DNA of 64,000 nucleotides. Origin: JBDWFY01 sp964291365. GTDB lineage: Bacteria > Pseudomonadota > Alphaproteobacteria > Rhizobiales > Stappiaceae. The notes under the pieces were generated by a model. The model searched no databases and was not told the DNA's origin. It saw nothing but the letters and a program-made list of their open reading frames with translations. Both the position numbers and the translations under genes were made by a program. Below, in pieces: positions 53,974 to 63,238 of this stretch (the stretch's first letter is position 1; the number at the start of each line of letters is the position of its first letter). The stretch lies in assembly GCA_964291365.2 (NCBI GenBank), contig OZ220020.1, positions 1,116,001-1,180,000 of the forward strand. Reading direction: 5' to 3'.

Positions 53974-54019
53974 TTGATAACAATAATATCAATGTTTGAA
54001 TTGATACTATTGTTATCAA
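53974..54019 (+). terminator. Terminator hairpin after the hypothetical gene
   Basis: 19-base arms TTGATAACAATAATATCAA / TTGATACTATTGTTATCAA with one mismatch and an 8-base loop, beginning 6 bases after the stop codon. AT-rich, with no clean T tract. Confidence 0.6.
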
Positions 54020-54121
54020 TCTATAAAATTGGGTTATGTATTGACCAAGCATTTTGTCCCTTAACAGTTATTTCGGGCACTCCGCGACAATTAGATTAAT
54101 TTTTGAGAGAGATTTAAAGCA

Positions 54122-54316
54122 ATGTGTTTTGAAAATTACGTGAGCAAAAAAGTTGGAAAGACAAAATCCTTTAGCGCACAAATTTTAAATCACAGTGGTA
54201 GTGCTGAAGAGGTGGAATTTATGATTTTGGAATTTCACTACCCAACAGTTCAAAAAACCCAAGTGACCCAAGAGTTCCTCTATTACCAAAATCAGCAACA
54301 CGTTGCTCTTGAATAA
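54122..54316 (+). CDS. Short open frame, doubtful gene
   Basis: 64 residues beginning MCFENYVSKKVGKTKSFSAQ, with GAGAGAGATTT upstream. No family recognised; composition is polar. It lies between short dispersed repeats, so it may be a remnant. Confidence 0.25.
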   Translation: MCFENYVSKKVGKTKSFSAQILNHSGSAEEVEFMILEFHYPTVQKTQVTQEFLYYQNQQHVALE

Positions 54317-54523
54317 ATAAATCAATTAATCTATTCTTAGCCAAAAATACCACTAATCAAGGACGGGCACTTAACTGTGGATTCTGGTGTATATAATTCC
54401 CAAAATTTCCATGTTAACTAAAGAAAAAATAATTTTTTAAATAGTGGAAGATTATATTTGCGATATGTTTATACTAATGAATAGAGTCATTAAAGCACAA
54501 CATATCAAGTTAGATGGTTGTCA

Positions 54524-55042
54524 TCAAAAAATCAAGTTAATCAGTCGTAGAACAGTACTAGAACTGGACTTCCCCAATTTAATTTTTGTTGTTACTAATT
54601 TCAATACACCGGCTAATCTCTTCTGATCATCACCACTACCGCAAAACAATTCTAACCTCAGTTTAACAGGGCCACGTGATATTTTTTCCGCAATCATGTC
54701 AATGGCTGTTTCCATTGTAAATGCGGGGTGAGTATGTCCTAGAGACCTCCAACACAATGCTTTTATTGGCGATATTATATCACTTATACCTACTAAAAAT
54801 ACCGGTATTTCATCATGAATATCGTTAACTCCTTCTACTGGCGAATTATCAACCCATATAAACACCGCTAGTGAATCAAATGCGGTTCACTTCATAATTG
54901 ATTTTGCGGTGATTCGATGATCCCATCCGGTAATTTTCCCTCTGTTATTAACAACAATCTTAATACGATGTACCGCAATTAGTCGATAATATCCACCGTT
55001 GATATCGTCTTCACGAGTCCAAGCTAAATTAATTGGTGTTTG
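54524..55042 (-). pseudogene. Remnant of isoquinoline 1-oxidoreductase beta / xanthine-dehydrogenase-type molybdopterin subunit
   Basis: Minus-strand frame starting near 55042 reads PINLAWTREDDINGGYYRLI, AVHRIKIVVNNRGKITGWDH, RITAKSIMK, then a TGA at 54887-54889 (a glycine position in relatives), TAFDSLAV, and on through SPVEGVNDIHDEIPVF, WRSLGHTHPAFTMETAIDMI and KISRGPVKLRLELF. WTREDDIxGGYYRPxAxHR and WRSVGHTHxAFxxExFID are characteristic of IorB-type subunits. The flanking N- and C-terminal parts are missing, leaving about 170 residues of a protein that is normally over 700. Confidence 0.75.
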
Positions 55043-55203
55043 TCATAAATAATAGACAAATAATTTATAATAAATTCTCAAAAACTTAACTGAACCTTAG
55101 CTAAACTTTCATCAAATATTATACCTCAAATAGTAGACTTGACCCTGCGGGTATAACTGTCCGCTCTCATCAATCTACTTAAACCAACTTATTTGAGGTT
55201 ACA

Positions 55204-56511
55204 ATGAAAAAATTAACTCTTCTCACCTTAATCGCAATGCTAATTTCTCCGCTTGCGGCTATGGCTCAAACTGAAGTGCAATTTTGGCACGCATTTACTG
55301 GACGCTTAGGCGAACTTGTACAAGCACAAGTGGATAATTTCAACTCATCTCAATCTGATTATAAGATTGTCGCAAGTCACAAAGGAAACTATTCAGAAAC
55401 TCTAAATGCAGGAATAGCTGCGTTCCGTGCCAATGAACAACCACATATTCTGATGGTCTTTGAAGTTGGTACTGCTACCATGATGGCTGCGAAAGGAGCT
55501 GTTAAACCAGTCTATGAAGTTATGGCTGAAAGTGGTGCAAAATTTGACCCAAACGCATATATCGGTGCAGTGAAAGGTTATTACACCACAATAGATGGTC
55601 AAATGTTGTCGTTGCCGTTTAACTCTTCAACTCCAGTACTTTGGGTAAATGTTGACAAGCTCAGAAATGCGGGTATTGATCCAAATGTTGACCTGTCAAC
55701 TTGGCAAAAAGTAGATGCAGTGTTAGATCAACTTAAAGCCGCTGGTGAATCATGTCCATTTACAACAACATGGCAAAGCTGGGTTCACCTTGAAAATTAC
55801 TCAGCGTACCATAATGTTCCATTTGCAACCAATGATAATGGATTTACTGGACTAAATACTGAGCTAAAATTCAATGGAAATGCACAAGTAGCCCATATTG
55901 CTCATTTGGGTGAATGGGCTCAAGACGGAAAATTCGTTTATGCAGGTCGTCGAAGTGAAGGAGGGGCAAACTTCCGGGCCGGTGAGTGTGTATTTTTCAC
56001 TGGAAGCTCAGCTGGGTATGCTGGTATAAAAGACGAGGCAAAGTTCGAATTTGCTGTTCGTACTCTTCCATATCGTGAAGGTGCTGGAAATCCACCACAG
56101 AACACCATAATTGGTGGTGCATCGCTATGGGTATTTGAAGGTCATGATAGTGATGAATATAAAGGGGTGGGAGAGTATTTAAGCTATCTCTCTACAACTC
56201 CAGTTCAAGAACAATGGCATAAAGATACCGGTTATCTCCCAATAACAACCGCCGCAGGAGAAGCTACTAAAGCATCTGGTTTCTATAATGAAAACCCCGG
56301 TACTGATATCGCATTCATCCAAATGACCAAAAATCAACCGACAGCTAATTCGAAAGGTCTTCGACTTGGATCTTTTGATCAAATTCGCGGAATAATTGAT
56401 GAGGAATTAGAAGCTGTTTGGTCGGGTGACAAATCAGCACAAGACGCTTTAGATTCTGCAGTTGAACGTGGAAATCAACTTCTTCGTCGTTTTGAGCAAT
56501 CAAATAGTTAA
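55204..56511 (+). CDS. ugpB: UgpB-type ABC transporter binding protein, copy 1
   Basis: 435 residues with a Sec signal peptide (MKKLTLLTLIAMLISPLAAM, cleavage after MAQ). Mature protein starts TEVQFWHAFTGRLGELVQAQ, a glycerol-3-phosphate/sugar binding pattern, and continues GTATMMAAKGAVKPVYEV, LPFNSSTPVLWVNVDKL, ENPGTDIAFIQMTKNQPTAN and SKGLRLGSFDQIRGIIDEELEAVW. It likely captures a phosphorylated glycerol compound; exact ligand unproven. A near-duplicate gene lies downstream of the ATPase, with a similar leader (TCATCAATCT ... GAGGTxA before ATG). Confidence 0.9.
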   Translation: MKKLTLLTLIAMLISPLAAMAQTEVQFWHAFTGRLGELVQAQVDNFNSSQSDYKIVASHKGNYSETLNAGIAAFRANEQPHILMVFEVGTATMMAAKGAVKPVYEVMAESGAKFDPNAYIGAVKGYYTTIDGQMLSLPFNSSTPVLWVNVDKLRNAGIDPNVDLSTWQKVDAVLDQLKAAGESCPFTTTWQSWVHLENYSAYHNVPFATNDNGFTGLNTELKFNGNAQVAHIAHLGEWAQDGKFVYAGRRSEGGANFRAGECVFFTGSSAGYAGIKDEAKFEFAVRTLPYREGAGNPPQNTIIGGASLWVFEGHDSDEYKGVGEYLSYLSTTPVQEQWHKDTGYLPITTAAGEATKASGFYNENPGTDIAFIQMTKNQPTANSKGLRLGSFDQIRGIIDEELEAVWSGDKSAQDALDSAVERGNQLLRRFEQSNS

Positions 56512-56521
56512 AACAAAAACT

Positions 56522-56549
56522 TTGGGCGGGAAAATAATTTCCTGCCCAA
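56522..56549 (+). other. Hairpin between ugpB and ugpA
   Basis: 12-bp stem TTGGGCGGGAAA / TTTCCTGCCCAA (one G-U pair), loop ATAA, immediately after the ugpB stop, without T tract. Probably protects the ugpB message 3' end or partly terminates, giving excess binding protein. Confidence 0.75.
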
Positions 56550-56574
56550 TGTTATATCAGAAGGACGTTGAAAA

Positions 56575-57456
56575 ATGGAAAAACGCGTCAAATTCCAAGG
56601 CTGGCTTTTACCATTACTGCTCATCGCACCACAAGTCGCTATTTCTGGAATTTTCTTTTTCTACCCCGCTGGCCAAGCTATATGGCAGTCGTTATTTATC
56701 CCGGACCCATTTGGACTATCTGAGCAGTTTGTTGGCACTTTGAACTTTGAATTTCTTCTTACCGATCCCTATTACCGTTCATCCTTTTTAACTACTGCGA
56801 TATTTTCAATCTTTGTTACTTTAACTTCGATGATTCCTGCTTTATTTTTGGCTGTACTGGCAGATCGACTAATCAAAGGATCGGGAACCTATCGAACCTT
56901 ACTAATATGGCCCTATGCCATTGCACCAGCAATTGCTGGAGTCTTATGGTTATTCATGTTTAATACTAGAGTGGGAGTCATATCTTGGTATTTGGGGCAA
57001 CTCGGGTATGACTGGAACCATGTATTGAATAACTCTGAGGCAATGGGACTAGTAGTTTTTGCATCAGCATGGGGACGCATTAGCTATAATTTCCTGTTTT
57101 TCTTTGCTGGATTACAATCAGTTTCGCGTTCTGTTATAGAAGCTGCGGCCATTGATGGCGCTAGATTTTGGCGGCGATTTTTTACAATTGTACTACCATT
57201 ATTATCTCCCACCACATTTTTTCTTTTAGTCGTCAATATCGTTTATTCATTTTTTGAAACATTTGGAATTATCCATACGATCACCGGCGGCGGTCCACAA
57301 CAAGCAACAACGATACTTGTTTACAAAGTTTTTTCAGATGGATTTGTTGGGCAAGACCTTGGTTCATCTGCGGCCCAATCAGTTATATTGCTCATGGTTG
57401 TCGGCATTCTAACCGTACTTCAATTTAAATATGTTGAAAAAAAGGTGCATTATTAA
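56575..57456 (+). CDS. ugpA: UgpA-type ABC transporter permease
   Basis: 293 residues, six predicted transmembrane helices (first at PLLLIAPQVAISGIFFFYPA). EAA loop VIEAAAIDGARFWRRFFTIV followed by LPLLSPT is intact, as is the family segment GGGPQQATTILVYKVFSDGF. Overlaps ugpE by one base (TAATG). Confidence 0.92.
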   Translation: MEKRVKFQGWLLPLLLIAPQVAISGIFFFYPAGQAIWQSLFIPDPFGLSEQFVGTLNFEFLLTDPYYRSSFLTTAIFSIFVTLTSMIPALFLAVLADRLIKGSGTYRTLLIWPYAIAPAIAGVLWLFMFNTRVGVISWYLGQLGYDWNHVLNNSEAMGLVVFASAWGRISYNFLFFFAGLQSVSRSVIEAAAIDGARFWRRFFTIVLPLLSPTTFFLLVVNIVYSFFETFGIIHTITGGGPQQATTILVYKVFSDGFVGQDLGSSAAQSVILLMVVGILTVLQFKYVEKKVHY

Positions 57457-58313
57457 TGTCTAACGCACTAAATGGTATGGTCGAAAAACGCGGATTAAGC
57501 TTATGGCTTACGCATGCGTTTTTGATTGGTGGAGTATTAATTATCTTTTTCCCAATTTGGTTAGCATTTGTTGCTTCAACAGTTACCCAAACAGAAATTG
57601 TCCAACCACCAATGCCGCTTTGGCCAGGGACTAAAATGATTGAAAATTATCGAGATGCTCTGTTTTTTGGTGTAAATGTTCCAGTTACAACCATGCTCTT
57701 TAATTCTCTCATAATGGCCATAGGAATTGCACTCGGTAAAATAGCGATTTCAATCCTTTCTGCATTTGCGATTGTATATTTTAAATTTCCATTTCGAAAT
57801 CTATTTTTCTGGATGATTTTTATTACTCTCATGCTACCAGTAGAAGTTCGAATTGTTCCAACCTTTGAAGTCATCGCTAATTTCGGTATGTTAAATAGCT
57901 ATTCAGGTCTCATTTTCCCACTAATTGCATCAGCAACCGCAACATTCTTATTCCGCCAATTTTTTCTGACAATCCCCGACGAGTTGGTCGAAGCAGCACG
58001 CGTAGATGGTGCCAAACCAATGCGTTTTTTCTGGGACATTTTACTTCCCATGAGTCGAACAAATGTTGCGGCATTATTTGTCATTATGTTTATTTTTGGG
58101 TGGAATCAATATCTTTGGCCACTTTTAATTACCACTGAACCAGCCAAGAACACTATTATCATGGGCATTTATCAAATGTTACCGGCGGAAGATGATATCG
58201 CAAATTGGCCGGTAATTATGGCAGCTTCAATATTAGCGATGATACCACCAATTGTGGTGCTTATTGCAATGCAAAAACTCTTTATTAGAGGACTATTAGA
58301 AAGCGAGAAATAA
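57456..58313 (+). CDS. ugpE: UgpE-type ABC transporter permease
   Basis: 285 residues, six helices (first at FLIGGVLIIFFPIWLAFVAS). Motifs: LPVEVRIVPTFEVIANFGML, EAA loop LVEAARVDGAKPMRFFWDIL, and GWNQYLWPLLITT. Partner of UgpA; ugpC starts 2 bases after its stop. Confidence 0.92.
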   Translation: MSNALNGMVEKRGLSLWLTHAFLIGGVLIIFFPIWLAFVASTVTQTEIVQPPMPLWPGTKMIENYRDALFFGVNVPVTTMLFNSLIMAIGIALGKIAISILSAFAIVYFKFPFRNLFFWMIFITLMLPVEVRIVPTFEVIANFGMLNSYSGLIFPLIASATATFLFRQFFLTIPDELVEAARVDGAKPMRFFWDILLPMSRTNVAALFVIMFIFGWNQYLWPLLITTEPAKNTIIMGIYQMLPAEDDIANWPVIMAASILAMIPPIVVLIAMQKLFIRGLLESEK

Positions 58314-58315
58314 TC

Positions 58316-59374
58316 ATGGCAACTGTTCATTTAATTAACGTTCGAAAATCCTTTGACGATCTTGAGGTTATTCGAGGTATCAACACCAATATTTCAAAAG
58401 GTGAATTTATCGTTATAGTTGGGCCTTCTGGGTGCGGTAAATCAACTTTATTGCGAATGGTCGCAGGACTAGAAACCATTTCTTCTGGCGAGGTCAAGAT
58501 CAATGACAAACGGGTTAATGCTGTTGAACCAATGGATCGGAATATTGCAATGGTTTTTCAAAACTATGCACTTTATCCACATATGACTGTAGCACAAAAT
58601 ATGGGCTATGGCCTTAAAATTGCTGGTCTACCACAAGATGAAATCACTAATAAAGTACATGAATCTGCTAAATTGCTTCAACTTGAGAGTTTGTTAAACC
58701 GCAAACCAAAACAACTATCCGGTGGGCAGCGACAACGAGTCGCGATGGGACGTGCAATTGTTCGGGAGCCCTCAGTTTTCCTATTTGACGAACCATTATC
58801 TAATCTAGATGCCAAATTACGTGTACAAATGCGATTAGAAATCAAAGAATTACAAAGTAAATTAGGTATTACTACTTTATACGTAACTCATGACCAAGTT
58901 GAAGCTATGACAATGGCAGACCGAATGATCGTAATGAATGGCGGGATCGCAGAACAAATTGGTACATCACTGGAAGTCTATAGTAATCCAAAAACCCAAT
59001 TTGTTGCGCAGTTTATTGGCAGTCCAGCGATGAATATCCTTGATGCTGAGATCATTGAAGACAAAGTTCGGTTTGCCGGAACAATTATTTGTCATGCACC
59101 ATCGAATTTTGTGAAGAATAAGGTTAAATTGGGAATAAGACCAGAACACGTAGTAGCAGAGAGTGGCGCACACATTGAGTTTCAAACAACTATTACCGAA
59201 CCACTTGGCGCGAACACCATTTTTCACGGCACAATGAATAATAATAGTTTCGAATTCACTGCAAGTTTACCCGGAGTACACCGACCAAGTGGTGAAAAAT
59301 CAATGATAAAATTACACTTTCCACCAGAACATTGTCACCTTTTTGACCCTGACACCAACGTTAGAATCAATTAA
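58316..59374 (+). CDS. ugpC: UgpC-type ABC transporter ATP-binding protein
   Basis: 352 residues. Walker A GPSGCGKST near residue 38, Q-loop FQNYALYPHMTV, signature LSGGQRQRVAMGRAI, Walker B FLFDEPLSNLDA, H-loop THDQVEAMTM and a C-terminal MOI/TOBE domain (KLGIRPEHVVAESGAHIEFQ). Energises the importer; typical UgpC/MalK-like length. Confidence 0.95.
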   Translation: MATVHLINVRKSFDDLEVIRGINTNISKGEFIVIVGPSGCGKSTLLRMVAGLETISSGEVKINDKRVNAVEPMDRNIAMVFQNYALYPHMTVAQNMGYGLKIAGLPQDEITNKVHESAKLLQLESLLNRKPKQLSGGQRQRVAMGRAIVREPSVFLFDEPLSNLDAKLRVQMRLEIKELQSKLGITTLYVTHDQVEAMTMADRMIVMNGGIAEQIGTSLEVYSNPKTQFVAQFIGSPAMNILDAEIIEDKVRFAGTIICHAPSNFVKNKVKLGIRPEHVVAESGAHIEFQTTITEPLGANTIFHGTMNNNSFEFTASLPGVHRPSGEKSMIKLHFPPEHCHLFDPDTNVRIN

Positions 59375-59522
59375 ATTAAAAAGTTCATAGTTTTGTCATC
59401 AAAGTTTTGCTTAATTATAATTCTAGTGTCATCTTCATTTCAGCTTGGATTGGTAATCTCTAATTGAGGTTCGATTCTCATCAATCTCATTTAAATCAAC
59501 ACAACCAATTCGAGGTAATAAA

Positions 59523-60833
59523 ATGAAACAATTATTTCTTTTTACTTTAGTAGCAATTCTAATGTCAACGATTGCGGCTATGGCGCAAACAGAAATCCAA
59601 TACTGGCATGCTTTCACTGGTCGCCTTGGTGAATTGCTAAATGTACAAGTTGATAATTTCAACTCAAGTCAATCAGAATATAAAGTAGTCACTAGTTACA
59701 AAGGTACCTATGCCGAAAATTTGAATGCTGGAATTGCGGCATTCCGAGGTAATAGGCAACCTCACATTTTAATGGTACATGATGCTGGAACTGCCACCAT
59801 GATGACCGCTAGGGAAGCCATCAAACCGGTATATGAAGTCATGACTGAGAGTGGCGTACAATTTGACCCAGATGATTACATTGAGGCAGTTAAAGGGTTT
59901 TACACTACTGCCGATGGATTAATGCTTTCGCTACCATATAATTCATCAACGCCAATACTCTGGGTTAATGTTGACCGACTAAAAAAGGCTGGAATTGACT
60001 CTAATGTTGACTTATCTACTTGGCAAAAAGTAGGTATTGTTTTAGATCAGCTAAAGGTAGCTGGTGAAGAATGTCCTTTGGTTTCAGGGTCATCTTTTAA
60101 CTGGGAACATCTTGAGAACTATTCAGCTTATCATAATGTACCTTATGCGACAAAAAACAATGGCTTTGCCGGTCTTGATGCTGAACTATTGATAAATGGT
60201 GAAGCACAAGTTGCACACATTAAACAAATGGGAATTTGGGCCAGAGAAGGGAAATTTATTTATGCTGGTCGTCTAGCTGGCGGTGGAGCAAGTTTCCGTG
60301 CTGGAGAGTGTGCACTAAATACCCAATCTTCGGCTGCATATGCAGGTATTAAAAGCGAAGCTCAATTTGAGTTTGCAGTTCGTCCCCTACCATACTGGGA
60401 AGGAATCGGAACTGCACCTCAAAACACAACAATTGGAGGTGCTTCGTTGTGGGTAATGGAAGGACATGATGATTCAGAATATATTGGTGTAGGAAAATTC
60501 TTAAGCTATCTTTCCACAACTTCAGTTCAAGAACAGTGGCATAAAGATTCGGGTTATTTTCCAATTACTACCGCCGCCGCAGAGTCAACAAGAAGATCTG
60601 GATTTTATGACGAAAATCCAGGAACCGATGTTGGAATTCTCCAAGTCACAAGAAATAAACCGACGGTGAATTCCAAAGGTCTGCGTCTTGGATTATTTGA
60701 CCAAATCCGTAGTGTAATTGATGAAGAACTGGAAGCGGTATGGGTTGGTGACAAATCTGCTCAAGAAGCACTAAACTCTGCAGTCAAACGTGGTAACCAA
60801 CTGCTAAGACGTTTTGAGCAATCAAATCGTTAA
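59523..60833 (+). CDS. ugpB: UgpB-type ABC transporter binding protein, copy 2
   Basis: 436 residues, colinear paralogue of the first binding protein and of almost identical length: signal MKQLFLFTLVAILMSTIAAM, mature TEIQYWHAFTGRLGELLNVQ, and shared blocks NSSTPILWVNVDRL, LSTWQKV, YAGRLAGGGASFRAGEC and SKGLRLGLFDQIRSVIDEEL. The copies differ at many surface and likely ligand-contacting positions, so the importer may use two binding proteins with different ligand preference. It sits 148 bases after ugpC with its own leader, and is followed by a hairpin. Confidence 0.9.
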   Translation: MKQLFLFTLVAILMSTIAAMAQTEIQYWHAFTGRLGELLNVQVDNFNSSQSEYKVVTSYKGTYAENLNAGIAAFRGNRQPHILMVHDAGTATMMTAREAIKPVYEVMTESGVQFDPDDYIEAVKGFYTTADGLMLSLPYNSSTPILWVNVDRLKKAGIDSNVDLSTWQKVGIVLDQLKVAGEECPLVSGSSFNWEHLENYSAYHNVPYATKNNGFAGLDAELLINGEAQVAHIKQMGIWAREGKFIYAGRLAGGGASFRAGECALNTQSSAAYAGIKSEAQFEFAVRPLPYWEGIGTAPQNTTIGGASLWVMEGHDDSEYIGVGKFLSYLSTTSVQEQWHKDSGYFPITTAAAESTRRSGFYDENPGTDVGILQVTRNKPTVNSKGLRLGLFDQIRSVIDEELEAVWVGDKSAQEALNSAVKRGNQLLRRFEQSNR

Positions 60834-60844
60834 TGCTAAGGGTC

Positions 60845-60873
60845 TGGGCGGCAAATTTACTTTTTGTCGCCCA
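60845..60873 (+). terminator. Hairpin after the second ugpB
   Basis: 11-bp stem TGGGCGGCAAA / TTTGTCGCCCA (one G-U pair), 7-base loop, then AATTTC. It starts 11 bases after the stop; same style as the hairpin after the first ugpB. Likely end of the transport operon. Confidence 0.7.
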
Positions 60874-61458
60874 ATTTCATAAATTAGCTTGAGTTCAATT
60901 ATGAAACTTCCAATATATCCTAAAAATAATCACTACATAACCAACCGCTATTTTTGATACTTCTGGTTTCACTTGTTTGATAAACTCAATATCATTGTGT
61001 TGGTTTACTTTAACCACATTATTCTCAACTTCGTGAAATAACGCAATTGATCTGAGCGTTGGTTTCCTGATAAACTAAACTAAGAATACATAGTAAACCA
61101 GAAAATTTCACAACTAGTATGCAAACTTATAAATCGGGTTACTTAAGTGTTGCTGTTGAGTAGTAAGTAATCATAGGAATTTTTTATTTTGTGATTAAAA
61201 ACTTCTCTATGTCTCCCCTGACTGTTATTTTGGGCACTCAGCGACACTTTTTTAATTCATCAGAGTTCAGAGAACATTCTGATTAGTTTTGCGAAAAAAT
61301 TGACTATCCCGAAGTTTCATTAATTCTTCACAAAAATTTAATTGTACTGATCTAATTTTTTAATTAACGAACATTAAATTGAAATTAGTTATCGGTTCAT
61401 CGGTAACTTCAATCATTGATTGGTTGAATCTTGAAGTTTACTAAAATAGGAAAACAAT
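60874..61458. other. Gene-free accessory stretch
   Basis: About 585 bases with no supported gene. At 61221-61246 ACTGTTATTTTGGGCACTCA matches ACAGTTATTTCGGGCACTCC at 54064-54089 (23 of 26 bases over the full match), a dispersed short repeat that may mark mobile-element scars. Confidence 0.4.
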
Positions 61459-61614
61459 ATGTTCAGAAATATCATGAAAAAATACAATAGTTGGAAACAA
61501 TATCGTGAAACTTACGCAGAACTGTCTCACCTTTCCAACCGCGAACTAAACGATTTAGGTATAGCACGGGGTGACATTAAATCAATTGCAAAAGTTAAGC
61601 GATTCAATGTCTAA
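61459..61614 (+). CDS. DUF1127 small protein
   Basis: 51 residues: MFRNIMKKYNSWKQYRETYA then ELSHLSNRELNDLGIARGDI. The LSxRELxDLGIxRxDI pattern is the DUF1127 signature. Alphaproteobacterial members of about 50 residues bind RNA or influence phosphate and carbon responses in studied species. AGGAAA lies 9 bases before the start. Nearness to ugp-type phosphate-linked transport genes is suggestive only. Confidence 0.85.
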   Translation: MFRNIMKKYNSWKQYRETYAELSHLSNRELNDLGIARGDIKSIAKVKRFNV

Positions 61615-61781
61615 GTTGAAACAATTGGACTGAATTATCGGGATTTATATACTCTAACAATTATAAATTAGCAAGAGATTCTCTCCAAATTTTGTCCTTG
61701 GATTTTCACTTAATTCTCAAATTTTGATGAAAGGACAACTAATCAGTTGTCGTGAAAATTAGCGACTTGATCTGATTTTCG

Positions 61782-61973
61782 CTATGCGTTTGGGTCACGC
61801 ACAATTTTCATGGGTCGGGGAACTCGACGGAGAAATTCTTCCGGTGTTGTATCAAACGATACAACTTCTTCTAATTCTGCCTTTGTTGGTTGATAACTAC
61901 TCGGCTTTATTCGGACTTCCGGAAGACTGAATTTCTGCGATTTGCTTGGTTTCTTTGATTTTTGACGTGGCAT
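61782..61973 (-). CDS. Small basic protein, unknown
   Basis: 63 residues from the ATG at 61973 (MPRQKSKKPSKSQKFSLPEV), preceded by AAGGAG at 7 bases; an in-frame ATG 15 bases earlier has no such site. Strongly basic N terminus and a C-terminal FDTTPEEFLRRVPRPMKIVR. The good ribosome binding site supports a real gene; no function recognised. Confidence 0.6.
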   Translation of the reverse strand: MPRQKSKKPSKSQKFSLPEVRIKPSSYQPTKAELEEVVSFDTTPEEFLRRVPRPMKIVRDPNA

Positions 61974-62118
61974 ATGAACTCCTTTCATTTTAATGTAAGT
62001 GTGACTTAGTCACCTTTAAACAATTGCACTTAGTAAGATATTTTAAATCATAGCAAATAAAATGATCCGTTGCAAATAATTGGTTCTAACAACTGATTTG
62101 ATCAATTGAAATAGACTC

Positions 62119-63078
62119 TTATGTAGCGATTAGCTCACGATATCGTAATTGCTTCCCCTTCATCCCTTGAGCAATGATCTTGATTTGATCGATCGTATCG
62201 AAATGACGATAATTATGTTGAAACGTCAGTTCAGCCAAGTACCGATGTAAATGTTTCCGACTCAACTGATGAAAAACACCCATAAGACTCCGGTCTAATT
62301 GGGACTAAAGCGATTCCATGCCTTGGGTATGAACGTCATCCCGTACATATTCACCAACCTTATGATTCACTGTTTCATGCGTGCGCTCAACATCCGTATA
62401 GGCTGGATTAGAATCGATATAAACAATGGTATCTGGTGTTGTTCGCGCCTCAATAAATTCATGGAGTATGTCCTTACTTGCGGTTTCAACGACGACCGTT
62501 TCAATTTGATTGGTTTGCCGACATTTGATCCCAACAACAATTGATTTATTACTGTTCCCAGTTTCACTCAGAGCGCGATTTTTCTTCGCATGCATGTTTT
62601 TCATTTTACCGCCAACCTTGGTCTCATCCACTTTCACCGGACCATCATAGACAAGCGTACCGTTTTGAAACGCCACACGAATTCAGTGGAGGAGATGCCA
62701 TGCCGCTTTTTGCGTGATTTTTAATTCATGACGCATTCTCATTGATGAGACTCCCTTGTGATTAATCGCCACTAAATACGTCGCAATCGCCCACTTTCGA
62801 TAACTTAGTGGCGAAGAATGCATAACAGGACTGGAATTTAAGCTAAATAACGTACGCCCTTGACAATCTCTACATCGGTAACTCATTGAAGGGTGTTTAA
62901 CATTGTGCTGAATATTCTTGCTACCACATTTCGGGCAGACGGGACCATCCGGCCAAATTAACTTTTCTAACCAAACTTTTGATTCTTCTTCACTTGAAAA
63001 CAACTCTATTGCGTCTTCAAACGAAATGGTGTCACGATAATGCTTACCAAGAGCGTTGTTTGCCAATTGAAACCTCAT
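62119..63078 (-). pseudogene. IS1595-family (ISXO2-like) transposase inactivated by two nonsense codons
   Basis: A single frame of 320 codons carries a whole transposase. It has an N-terminal zinc ribbon (CPKCGS...YRCRDCQG) and a helix-turn-helix (YRKWAIATYLVAINHKGVSS, LKITQKAAWHLLH), then the ISXO2-like catalytic part (VDETKVGGKMKN, SNKSIVVGI, VYIDSNPAYTDVE, NHKVGEYVRDDVHTQGMESL, SRKHLHRYLAELTFQHNYRH). Stops interrupt it at 62683-62685 (TGA where relatives have Arg of HRIR) and at 62305-62307 (TAG where ESxW is expected). Both are explained by single transitions. Terminal inverted repeats were not found by eye. Confidence 0.88.
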
Positions 63079-63238
63079 GTGTAATGAAAGAGATACACAA
63101 AATATGGCTTCAATTTCCGCAAATACAAACGATAAATAAAGTTTTCCACAACTTTGTTATTTTAGTATATAATTCCCAGAATTTCATTTCTTGTATGAGT
63201 TATCAGTTAAAGTAACATTGCGGGTTAAAAAGAGAAGC

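Noticed and set aside
55043..55203. Pho box upstream of ugpB
   Set aside because: TTTCATC and CTTAGCT-like words occur about 11 bases apart, but do not match CTGTCAT repeats well enough to claim.
62119..63078. Reading the internal TGA of the transposase as recoding (selenocysteine or Trp)
   Set aside because: The relatives' residue is Arg, a second stop (TAG) is also present, and other genes here use TGG for Trp normally.
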